Assembly: GCA_051880495.1 (NCBI GenBank)
Contig: JBJEOB010000119.1
Coordinates: 1 to 41,465 of the forward strand
Origin: MGBC120314 sp051880495
GTDB taxonomy: Bacteria > Bacillota > Clostridia > Lachnospirales > Lachnospiraceae
DNA length: 41,465 bases
Direction: 5' to 3'
Positions 23,246 through 30,743 of the stretch are shown in pieces (position 1 is the stretch's first letter; the number at the start of each line of letters is the position of its first letter). The position numbers were made by a program, and so were the translations under genes. The notes below the pieces were generated by a model. The model was not told where the DNA came from, did no database searches, and saw nothing but the letters and a program-made list of their open reading frames with translations.

Positions 23246-25641
23246 TATTTTTCTTTCCAGAAATCATAAAGCTTGCTCTTTATTGTATTTATGCTGACAA
23301 TATCCATATTTTTCCACTCTTCCGGTAATAATCCGTCATATCCTCCTTCAAGGAATCTGCTGTCAAGAAGAACTATTACCCCCTTATCCTTTTCTGTCCT
23401 TATGACTCTTCCGGCAGACTGCAGAACCCTGTTAAGTCCCGGATATGTGTATGCATACTCAAAGCCGTGTCCTTCTTTTGAGAACCATTCCATAAGAAGT
23501 TTTCGTTCAACATTTACCTGTGGAAGACCATTTCCAACAATTACAGCACCAATGAGGCTTTCCTCACGAAGATCAATTCCCTCTGAAAAAATGCCTCCCA
23601 TTACACAGAAACCGACAAACGGCCTGTCTCTATGCGGCTCATCAAAACTTGACAAAAAATCTTCTTTTTCTTCTTCAGTCATGTCCGTTGTCTGAATTAT
23701 TGTTTCAAAATTGTTTTCGTCGTGGTACGCAAGTACCTGCTCCATATAATTATACGAAGGAAAAAACACCATATAATTGCCGCATCTCGCCTTTGCCGTC
23801 AAATGTATATATTCATATACTCTCCGGTATTGTCCGGCATTCCGTGACTGATATCTTGTTGTTACGTCATCAGCAATTAATACCTTACGCAGATTCCAGT
23901 CAAATGATGACTTTGCATAAACGGAATAATCATCATCAGTACCTCGAAGCAGATTCTTATAGTATATCATCGGCAGAAGAGTTGCAGAAAAAAAGACTGC
24001 CGAATTACCTTTTTCAATACAATAGTTAAGATTCGTTGACGGATCAACACAATACAGCTTAACAATAACATCCCCGTCATCTGACAGAACAGCATAAATA
24101 ACGTATTTTTCATCAGCAATTTCACTGATATTTATAAAGTCACGCAATTTAAAGAAAAACTTCATAAGCTCATCCCTAAATTCAAATTCCACATGGGTAT
24201 CCTTGTTTTCCTCGTTAAATTTAACAATATTATCATACAGTTTCATCATCAGAAGAACCATACTGCCAACAGAATCAAGTTCAATGTATCTGTCAGTTAT
24301 TTTTCTCTTTATTTCAAGGAACTCTTTATTTAATTTCTCAGCATCCTTATATAACCTGTTGTCGTATATTTTTATGAAACGTTTAAATTCCATTACTTCA
24401 CTCTTCGTCATGAATGCACTGTACATTTCACGACCACGTTCCACCAGATTATGTGCTTCGTCAATCAGGAACAGATATTCACCACTGTTTCCCTCGCCAA
24501 AATACCTTCTTAAATACGCATTAGGATCAAACACATAATTGTAATCACAAATTATGCCGTCACACCAGTACGAGATATCAAGCGAATATTCAAAAGGGCA
24601 AACCATATGTTTTTCGGCATAGGAAAAAATCCTGTCTCTGTTAATGACCGACTCATTGTTCACTATATCAAATACTGCATCATTTATCCTGTCATAATGT
24701 CCTCTTGCATACGGACAGTCGACCGGATTACAATTAAGTCCATGATTGCACATTTTCTCTTTTGCTGTCAGTATTATGGTTCTGAACTTAAGATTCTGTT
24801 CCCTTAAAATTTCAAACGCATTTTCCGCAACCGTTCTTGTTATAGTCTTCGCCGTCAGGTAAAAAATTTTATCTCCCTTGCCCTCACCTACTGCTTTGAC
24901 AGCCGGGAATACTGTCGCCAGCGTCTTACCCACACCTGTCGGTGCCTGTATAAACAACACCTTTTTTCGCACAATAGTTCTATATACAGATACAACAAGA
25001 TCTCTTTGTCCGTCACGATAAGCATACGGGAACTCCACATTTTTAATCGATTCGTTCCTCTGCATATTGGATTCATATAGGAATTCCGTCCATTTTGCGA
25101 ACTTCCCCATCATATCCTCAAACCATTTATAAATTTCTTCTCTGGTAAACTGTTCAGTAAAATATTTCGTTTCTTCTGTTTCAAGATTAACATAGGTCAG
25201 TCGTACTCTTATATTGTCATCATCATGCTCATTAAGACCAGTTAGAGAAATTGCGTCGCAATTGCCTATCATATAAAAATAAGCATAACACATAGCCTGT
25301 GCCTTATGAACATATACCGGCTCCTTCATCTTTAGAACATCCGCATACATACCCTTGATTTCATCAACAACCACCATGCCGTCTTCCGTAAATATCCCAT
25401 CAGCTCTGCCTTCCACCAATATGCTATAGTTTTTCATGGGATATTCGGTTTTCATGGACACTTCCGCACGGTAGTCTCCGCCCATCTGTTTTTGAATTTT
25501 TTTATGTATTCTGGCGCCAGCCTGCATTGCTTCTGTTTCAGAAATTCCCCCAAGACGATTATCTATATTACCACTCTGAAAAATGAACTCAACCAGTCCT
25601 CTTACCGATATTCTGATTACACCATCCACAATACTAAACAT
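23245..25641 (-). CDS. DinG/XPD-like DNA helicase with N-terminal PD-(D/E)XK nuclease-like domain
   Basis: This is a superfamily 2 iron-sulfur helicase. Residues 1-200 look like a PD-(D/E)XK nuclease: VEGRADGIF supplies the Asp and VVDEIKG the ExK. The helicase follows, with Walker A APTGVGKT and the DEAH box LIDEAH. Four cysteines occur as in XPD/DinG (MC-NHGLNC-NPVDC, then VCPFEY), so a 4Fe-4S cluster is likely. Motif VI is QSAGRVIRTEKDKG. The combination suggests repair or processing of branched or 5'-tailed DNA. The ATG at 25641 follows GGGAGAAATT and is preferred to an in-frame TTG four codons earlier. The gene has its own promoter and stands between two unrelated transcription units. 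Confidence 0.92.
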   Translation of the reverse strand: MFSIVDGVIRISVRGLVEFIFQSGNIDNRLGGISETEAMQAGARIHKKIQKQMGGDYRAEVSMKTEYPMKNYSILVEGRADGIFTEDGMVVVDEIKGMYADVLKMKEPVYVHKAQAMCYAYFYMIGNCDAISLTGLNEHDDDNIRVRLTYVNLETEETKYFTEQFTREEIYKWFEDMMGKFAKWTEFLYESNMQRNESIKNVEFPYAYRDGQRDLVVSVYRTIVRKKVLFIQAPTGVGKTLATVFPAVKAVGEGKGDKIFYLTAKTITRTVAENAFEILREQNLKFRTIILTAKEKMCNHGLNCNPVDCPYARGHYDRINDAVFDIVNNESVINRDRIFSYAEKHMVCPFEYSLDISYWCDGIICDYNYVFDPNAYLRRYFGEGNSGEYLFLIDEAHNLVERGREMYSAFMTKSEVMEFKRFIKIYDNRLYKDAEKLNKEFLEIKRKITDRYIELDSVGSMVLLMMKLYDNIVKFNEENKDTHVEFEFRDELMKFFFKLRDFINISEIADEKYVIYAVLSDDGDVIVKLYCVDPSTNLNYCIEKGNSAVFFSATLLPMIYYKNLLRGTDDDYSVYAKSSFDWNLRKVLIADDVTTRYQSRNAGQYRRVYEYIHLTAKARCGNYMVFFPSYNYMEQVLAYHDENNFETIIQTTDMTEEEKEDFLSSFDEPHRDRPFVGFCVMGGIFSEGIDLREESLIGAVIVGNGLPQVNVERKLLMEWFSKEGHGFEYAYTYPGLNRVLQSAGRVIRTEKDKGVIVLLDSRFLEGGYDGLLPEEWKNMDIVSINTIKSKLYDFWKEK

Positions 25642-25667
25642 AATTTCTCCCAAAACCGATATTTCTT

Positions 25668-25696
25668 AGTATAATTTTATCATGTAGCCTATTCAA
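25668..25696 (-). promoter_or_regulatory. Sigma-A promoter of the DinG-like helicase
   Basis: TTGAAT, 17 nt, TATACT on the minus strand, between the Rpn-type pseudogene and the helicase start. Confidence 0.65.
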
Positions 25697-25712
25697 TTTC
25701 AACTTATCCGGA

Positions 25713-26038
25713 TTATATACCATACTGTCTGATCAGTTTATTGCAAAACTCACTGTTTCTTGATGCCTCTTCCAGTTCATCATATTTCTTTTCCGAAATT
25801 AATAAAAGATTAAGACGCTTTATCCTTTCTTCGCCTTCTGCTTTTCCTTCTGCTTTTCCTTCTGCTTTCCAGTTATTCTTAAGTTCATTATACGCCTTAC
25901 ACATATCAATTCCTCCTTCATCTTCATTTCTTGCTTTTTCAATTACCCTGTTCAGTTCCCTGATACTGCATTAAAACAGTCTGCGAAAAAATCTGCCCTG
26001 CCCATAAGTCTGTTAAATGTTACATTTTTTCTTCCCAT
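25713..26038 (-). pseudogene. Rpn/PDDEXK_2 transposase-family gene with the catalytic middle deleted
   Basis: The N-terminus is recognisable from the ATG at 26038 (MGRKNVTFNRLMGRADFFADCFNAVSG) and stops at a TGA at 25952. In a different frame the family's C-terminus continues: IRELNRVIEKARNEDEGGID, then MCKAYNELKNNW with AEG repeats (KAEGKAEGKAEGEERIKRL), ending YGI at 25713. About 200-250 residues holding the PD-(D/E)XK nuclease core appear to have been lost at one junction near 25960-25970. The C-terminal part alone has a strong internal start (GAAGGAGGAATTGAT before ATG at 25904) and could still make a 63-residue protein. Upstream a full promoter (26259-26287) survives. Confidence 0.8.
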
Positions 26039-26164
26039 AAACCTCTCTTTCTGCAGGGAACAAGAATATTCATATCTGTTTCGTTTGATACATTTGTCCA
26101 CATGGGTAATTAACAAGTTCCCCGCTATAAATTAATAATTGAATCAAGCAAGGAAACCAAACAA

Positions 26165-26194
26165 GATAGAGAAATTGCAATGCAATTTCCTATC
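26165..26194. repeat. Dispersed palindromic repeat, copy 1
   Basis: GATAGAGAAATTGCA and TGCAATTTCCTATC form a near-perfect palindrome with one bulged base. The flanks (ACAA before, AAATAAAA after) are shared with the other copies at 28800, 33951 and 39940. It lies in the leader region of the Rpn-type pseudogene. Confidence 0.85.
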
Positions 26195-26258
26195 AAATAA
26201 AAAGAATTAAGAAATTCCAAGACAGGCACTGCGCCAATAGATTATCTTGCTTATAAAT

Positions 26259-26287
26259 ATAATAGGAGACTTATATCTGTAAGTCAA
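26259..26287 (-). promoter_or_regulatory. Promoter of the Rpn-type pseudogene
   Basis: TTGACT, 17 nt, TATTAT on the minus strand. It would give an untranslated leader of about 215 nt containing the palindromic repeat. Confidence 0.6.
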
Positions 26288-26309
26288 GCCAATATACACA
26301 TTTTTTAAT

Positions 26310-26353
26310 AAAAAAGAAGCTGCACATTAATTTCTTAATGAAACAGCTCCTTC
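26310..26353 (-). terminator. Intrinsic terminator of the ECF S-component gene (shared hairpin type)
   Basis: The outer stem GAGCTG/CAGCTTC encloses CATTAAGAAATTAATG, followed by six T on the minus strand. The core is nearly the same as in the ilvC terminator at 29030-29072. Confidence 0.88.
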
Positions 26354-26376
26354 ATATATTAAAATATTTTTTATGT

Positions 26377-26976
26377 TTAGTTTTCCTTCTTTCCGATTAC
26401 AAAGAAGATTCCTGCCTTCTTAAGCACTGGCCTGAGTGCATTATACACGATTACCACAACTATTGTTCCAACAACTGCATTGACCGCTGTTGCTCCGGCT
26501 GCCCATGTTGCCATGATTTTAGCTGCCGGCGAAGGAACTCCAAGAATGAAGTTCTTATAAAAATATCCAACTATCGGATCTGCGATTACATTAAATCCGA
26601 GTGCACAGATACTTGCTATAAGTGACCATCTGAATACATATTTTGCATCATGGTCTTCAGATATATGCGCAAACTTGTGTGCAATGAGGCCGGCAATCAG
26701 ACCGATACAAAACTTTAATATAAATGTCTTTGGTGCGCTTGTTATATATACAGGATCAAGCAAATCTGCAATTGTCATTCCGAGTGCACCTGCCACACCA
26801 CCGTATACACCACCAAGAAGTAATGCAGCTAATACGCAGAATGCATTTCCTATGTGAAGTGCTGTTGTGTCTCCGCCCGGTACAGGAATCGGTATCTTTA
26901 AAAATGTAAATGCAACATAGCACAGTGCAGCCATAAGGCCCGTAATAACAATTTTTAATGTTTTCTCGTTCTTCAT
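26377..26976 (-). CDS. ECF transporter substrate-binding (S) component
   Basis: This is an integral membrane protein of 199 residues with about six hydrophobic segments, typical of the S components of energy-coupling factor vitamin importers. The TALHIGNAFCVLAALLLGGVYGG stretch and the N-terminal AALCYVAFTFLKIPIP are characteristic. It would need the shared EcfA1-A2-T module encoded elsewhere. The substrate cannot be read from the sequence; vitamin or precursor specificities are usual. The ribosome site is GGAGGATAATT. No riboswitch is recognised in the 109 bp upstream. Confidence 0.85.
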   Translation of the reverse strand: MKNEKTLKIVITGLMAALCYVAFTFLKIPIPVPGGDTTALHIGNAFCVLAALLLGGVYGGVAGALGMTIADLLDPVYITSAPKTFILKFCIGLIAGLIAHKFAHISEDHDAKYVFRWSLIASICALGFNVIADPIVGYFYKNFILGVPSPAAKIMATWAAGATAVNAVVGTIVVVIVYNALRPVLKKAGIFFVIGKKEN

Positions 26977-27085
26977 AATTATCCTCCAAAGTATGTATTA
27001 TTTTCTTGTTGAAATGAATAATACATCATGTGTGGATTGTTATAAAGTACCAGTTTGTGCATTTTTAATCAGTCCAGTTTGCCAT

Positions 27086-28774
27086 TTATTTTTTATTAAA
27101 ATCTTTCTGACCGCCAAATTCTCCTCCACGGTTACCCGGCTCAAATTGTCCCATACTGCCATTCTCTCCCGGAGTAAATTCTCCCTTGTCACCACGTTCT
27201 CCCGGGCCGAATTCGCCCATACCGCCAGGACCTCCAGGACCAAATCCTCCCATACCGGCTGTGCCTTCGCCGGCCGTACAGGCTACATTTTCTCCCTGGT
27301 CTGATGCTATATAATACGTTTTTCCTTCCTCTATATCAGCTGAGGATATCACAACATTAGAAAAACTCTTTTCTGTCGTAAATGTTAATAATACTTTGCC
27401 GGACTCGTCTGACACCGATATTACCGAACCATCATTTCCCTGTACATTTGCCATAACAAATGACTGATTTTCAGTAGATGTAGGTGCACATGCCATTCCC
27501 GAAGAACCGACAGCGACTAAAGTTCCACCCGTCAGTGACATTCCCTGTTCATAATCTATTGCTCCATTACCATTATTAACCGGCCCGTAAACCGTTACAT
27601 TTCCACCTGACATGAAGATGCTTCCATTTGAATCAATTCCATCTCCATCTGCATTAACATAAATAATTCCATCGTTAATAAATACATGTGTATCACTTCC
27701 TCCCCTGAATGAATCCTTGGTTCTGTTACCGTCCATTACATCTGTTCCGCCCGCCGAGTTAATTCCGTCATCTGCCGCTGTTACATAAATAGTACCGCCA
27801 TTGAGCCAGACATTTTCTCCTTCAAGACCTTCGTACGAGTCTGCCACCGTAATATTACCATCAAATATCACAAGACTGCTGTCTGAGTGAATTCCATCGT
27901 CTCCTGCACTAATATTTATAACTCCGCCTTTTATATAAATATCATTTATAGCATGCAGTCCGTCTTCCTCAGACTTTATGTCAAAAGTTCCGCCGTAAAT
28001 GACAAGATATCCTCTTTCGTCATCTTCTTCCTTAGTCGCCTTAATTCCATGGTTCCCGGCATTTATACTGTAATTACCATCTTTTATCAGTATTCCATCC
28101 TTGCCTGTAATTGCATTATTTGCAGCAGTAACAATAATGTTGCCATTTACAAGTTTTAACAAATCATTGCTTCGAATACCGTTATTAAAATTAGCATTCA
28201 CAAACAGTGTTCCCGTACCATTAATTGTCAAGTCCGCCTTCGAATACAATGCTGCATTAGGTTCTTCATTTTCCGCGTCATCATAAACATATGAAGTACC
28301 GTCGTTCAGTGTATTGGTAGTTCCATCTAAAAGTGTGATAATTACCTTTTGTGCTTTTTTGACATAAATGGCTGCACTGTTATCGCATGTAATATTTACA
28401 TTGTTAAGAATAAGATGCACAACCCCGTCCCCTGCATCAATATACAGCTGTCCATCAAGGTCGCCTGTCAGTTCATATGTACCTCCACTGCTTATTACTG
28501 CCTTTTCGGAATAGCCCGATAAATCCATCGCATCGGCATTCGTATATGTTTCTTTCAAATCAGCCTCATCAAATTCAGCCACCGAAATTTCTTCAAGCGT
28601 ATTCTGTCCATTCAATTCTGCAGGTAATTCCATAGGTGATTCTGCAGTGCTTTCCTGTATTGTATTTTCATTTAAAACCGCCTCGTCTGACTGTTCTGCA
28701 TCTGCACCGCAGGCTGCCAGTGAAAATACACATGATACAGCAAGCACAGAGGCAAGCAACCTTTGTTTTAACAT
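27086..28774 (-). CDS. Surface lipoprotein with repetitive beta-helix carbohydrate-binding-like domain (DUF4353 type)
   Basis: A signal peptide ends in the lipobox LAAC (about residue 21), so the protein is lipid-anchored outside the membrane. A low-complexity acidic linker leads to a repetitive beta-solenoid (about 90-430) with recurring blocks such as LYIDAGDGVVHLILNNVNITCD, INISAGDDGIHSDSSLVIFDGNI and IYVNADGDGIDSNGSIFMSGGNV. These fit the carbohydrate-binding DUF4353 family related to Cthe_2159. The C-terminus is rich in Gly, Pro and Glu (FGPGGPGGMGEFGPGE). The chosen start is the ATG at 28774 after AGGGAG. The upstream in-frame codons would translate the palindromic repeat that lies directly before the gene. 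Confidence 0.85.
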   Translation of the reverse strand: MLKQRLLASVLAVSCVFSLAACGADAEQSDEAVLNENTIQESTAESPMELPAELNGQNTLEEISVAEFDEADLKETYTNADAMDLSGYSEKAVISSGGTYELTGDLDGQLYIDAGDGVVHLILNNVNITCDNSAAIYVKKAQKVIITLLDGTTNTLNDGTSYVYDDAENEEPNAALYSKADLTINGTGTLFVNANFNNGIRSNDLLKLVNGNIIVTAANNAITGKDGILIKDGNYSINAGNHGIKATKEEDDERGYLVIYGGTFDIKSEEDGLHAINDIYIKGGVINISAGDDGIHSDSSLVIFDGNITVADSYEGLEGENVWLNGGTIYVTAADDGINSAGGTDVMDGNRTKDSFRGGSDTHVFINDGIIYVNADGDGIDSNGSIFMSGGNVTVYGPVNNGNGAIDYEQGMSLTGGTLVAVGSSGMACAPTSTENQSFVMANVQGNDGSVISVSDESGKVLLTFTTEKSFSNVVISSADIEEGKTYYIASDQGENVACTAGEGTAGMGGFGPGGPGGMGEFGPGERGDKGEFTPGENGSMGQFEPGNRGGEFGGQKDFNKK

Positions 28775-28799
28775 AAGAAATACTCCCTTCACTTTTTTT

Positions 28800-28828
28800 G
28801 ATAGGAAATTGCAACGCAATTTCTTTAT
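28800..28828. repeat. Dispersed palindromic repeat, copy 2
   Basis: GATAGGAAATTGC, AAC loop, GCAATTTCTTTATC. It lies about 26 bp before the lipoprotein start codon, in its untranslated leader. Confidence 0.85.
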
Positions 28829-28910
28829 CTTGTATTCAACTTACAATAATAATTCTATAATCTCTATGTGAACAGAATGTGTTTAAAATAAAAAGAAATT
28901 GTGTTTTTTG

Positions 28911-29028
28911 TATAATAGGGGTAGGGTGTCAAAAGTTCATTTCAAATTCATGACTTAGCAAAATGCACAAATAAAGTTGGCCATTCAGGTCTTTGATAAT
29001 GAGCTTTTGACACCCTACCCCTATTATA
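28911..29028. repeat. 118-bp element with 25-bp perfect terminal inverted repeats
   Basis: The arms 28911-28935 and 29004-29028 are perfect inverted copies beginning TATAATAGGGG and ending GTCAAAAG. Pairing extends about six more bases inward with one mismatch. The 68-bp centre has no open frame. The right arm abuts the ilvC terminator. The form resembles a miniature inverted-repeat transposable element or a very stable RNA hairpin. Confidence 0.88.
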
Positions 29029-29029
29029 T

Positions 29030-29072
29030 AAAAAAGAGGCGCCGCACTAATTTCTTAATGCGACAGCCCCTT
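29030..29072 (-). terminator. Intrinsic terminator of ilvC (shared hairpin type)
   Basis: A GC-rich outer stem (AAGGGGCTGTCGC with GCGGCGCCTC) encloses CATTAAGAAATTAGTG, followed by a T-run on the minus strand, about 29 nt after the ilvC stop. Confidence 0.9.
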
Positions 29073-29100
29073 AATGATTACACTGATTATTAACTGTATT

Positions 29101-30117
29101 TTAGTTATCGATAAGCTTTCCTTCATCATTCCAGCTGTAAAGCTTACGGATTTCCTTACCAACAACCTCTGACGGATGTTCAGCAGCAAGCTTTCTCATA
29201 GCCTTGAAGTGAACCTGACGGCCTGCAGGTGACATATCAAGTAAGAATTCCTTAGCAAATGTACCATCCTGGATATCAGAAAGAATCTTCTTCATTGCCT
29301 TCTTTGTATCTTCTGTGATAATCTTTGGACCTGTAATATAATCTCCATATTCAGCAGTATTAGAAATTGAATATCTCATACCTTCGAAACCTGACTGGTA
29401 AATAAGGTCAACGATTAACTTCATTTCATGAATACACTCGAAGTAAGCATTTCTTGGATCATATCCTGCTTCTGTAAGTGTTTCAAAACCTGCCTGCATT
29501 AATGCACAAACACCACCACAAAGAACAGCCTGTTCACCGAAGAGGTCTGTTTCTGTCTCTGTTCTGAATGTTGTCTCAAGAACGCCGGCTCTTGCTCCGC
29601 CGATTGCAAGAGCATAAGCTAAAGCCTTATCAAGTGCCTTACCTGTTGCATCCTGATGTACTGCAACTAAACAAGGAACACCCTTACCTGCCTGATACTC
29701 GCTACGAACTGTATGTCCAGGTCCCTTAGGTGCGATCATAGTAACATCTACATCCTTTGGTGGAGTAATTGCGCCAAAATGAATATTGAAACCATGTGCA
29801 AACATTAACATATTACCTGCTTCAAGATTTGGCTCGATATCCTTCTTATACATATCAGCCTGCAGTTCATCATTGATAAGAATCATAATGATGTCCGCTC
29901 TCTTAGCTGCCTCTGATGCAGTATATACTTCAAAGCCCTGCTCTTCTGCTTTCTTCCATGACTTGCTGCCTTCATAAAGACCAATGATGACCTTGCATCC
30001 TGACTCCTTAGCGTTAAGTGCATGTGCATGACCCTGGCTTCCATAACCAATAACTGCGATTGTCTTGCCGTCTAATTCTGACAAATTACAATCTTCCTGG
30101 TAATAAATCTTTGCCAT
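29101..30117 (-). CDS. ilvC: Ketol-acid reductoisomerase, class I
   Basis: This is the second enzyme of branched-chain amino acid synthesis: it converts acetolactate or acetohydroxybutyrate to the dihydroxy acid with a reduced nicotinamide cofactor and magnesium. The Rossmann motif GYGSQGHAHALN is present, as are the metal ligands in ETETDLFGEQAVLCGG and the ECIHEMKLIVDLIY block. At 338 residues it is the short class I form. The cofactor loop after the second strand reads GLYEGSKSW, where many NADPH enzymes have an Arg-containing GLRKGSASW-type loop, so NADH use is possible. The ribosome site is AGGAGG. It follows ilvN after 35 bp and ends in a strong terminator. Confidence 0.97.
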   Translation of the reverse strand: MAKIYYQEDCNLSELDGKTIAVIGYGSQGHAHALNAKESGCKVIIGLYEGSKSWKKAEEQGFEVYTASEAAKRADIIMILINDELQADMYKKDIEPNLEAGNMLMFAHGFNIHFGAITPPKDVDVTMIAPKGPGHTVRSEYQAGKGVPCLVAVHQDATGKALDKALAYALAIGGARAGVLETTFRTETETDLFGEQAVLCGGVCALMQAGFETLTEAGYDPRNAYFECIHEMKLIVDLIYQSGFEGMRYSISNTAEYGDYITGPKIITEDTKKAMKKILSDIQDGTFAKEFLLDMSPAGRQVHFKAMRKLAAEHPSEVVGKEIRKLYSWNDEGKLIDN

Positions 30118-30152
30118 TTTTAATCCTCCTAGAAAATATGTATTAAATAAAT

Positions 30153-30644
30153 TTATTTTAAATTAGCAGTACCACGTGCAAGACCTGTTACACCTGTTCT
30201 TGCGAGTTCTGTAATTTTAAAACCTTCCATCAGTTCAAGAAATGCCTTAATCTTATCCTGGCTGCCTGTAAGCTCCAGCATAATTGTATCAGCTGATACG
30301 TCAACAATCTTGGCTCTGTAAATATCTGCGATTGCAATAACCGCCTGCCTCTGCTCAACATTAGCCTCAACCTGAACCAGAACAAGTTCACGTTGTACCG
30401 AAGCACCTGTCGGGAGTTCAACAATTTCTATTACATCGATAAGCTTAGCAAGCTGCTTTCTAATCTGCTCAAGTACATCTTCACTTCCTGAAGCTGCAAC
30501 AGTCATCCTTGAATATGCAGGATCACTTGTAACTCCAACCGTAAGACTGTCAATATTATAACCTCTCCTGCTGAAAAGACCTGCAACACGGCTAAGTACG
30601 CCTGCTGAGTTCTCTACAAGGATCGATAAAACCATCTGTCTCAT
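30153..30644 (-). CDS. ilvN: Acetolactate synthase regulatory (small) subunit
   Basis: This is the regulatory subunit that activates acetohydroxyacid synthase and confers valine feedback. The N-terminal ACT domain is clear (VLSILVENSAGVLSRVAGLFSRRGYNIDSLTVG), and the second half (RELVLVQVEA to GLARGTANLK) is the usual C-terminal domain. The length is 163 residues. The ATG at 30644 follows AAAGGTGG; the longer open frame upstream crosses the promoter. The catalytic subunit gene (ilvB) is not in this operon, so it must be encoded elsewhere. The transcript continues into ilvC. Confidence 0.95.
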   Translation of the reverse strand: MRQMVLSILVENSAGVLSRVAGLFSRRGYNIDSLTVGVTSDPAYSRMTVAASGSEDVLEQIRKQLAKLIDVIEIVELPTGASVQRELVLVQVEANVEQRQAVIAIADIYRAKIVDVSADTIMLELTGSQDKIKAFLELMEGFKITELARTGVTGLARGTANLK

Positions 30645-30684
30645 AATAAACCACCTTTCAGCCAAATAAAACTCAAACACTGTT

Positions 30685-30713
30685 ATTTTAGCAAAGCAAG
30701 CCTGTTTTGTCAA
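30685..30713 (-). promoter_or_regulatory. Sigma-A promoter of ilvN-ilvC
   Basis: TTGACA, 17 nt, TAAAAT on the minus strand. The leader is only about 34 nt, leaving no room for a T-box or peptide attenuator. Confidence 0.82.
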
Positions 30714-30743
30714 TGAGTGCTGTCATTTTTAACCATTTTTATA

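Noticed and set aside
26977..27085. Vitamin riboswitch before the ECF S-component gene
   Set aside because: No known riboswitch core (TPP, cobalamin, FMN, THF, preQ1) could be recognised in the 109 bp.
30645..30720. T-box leader for ilvN-ilvC
   Set aside because: The promoter leaves only about 34 nt of leader, and no T-box sequence or specifier stem is present.
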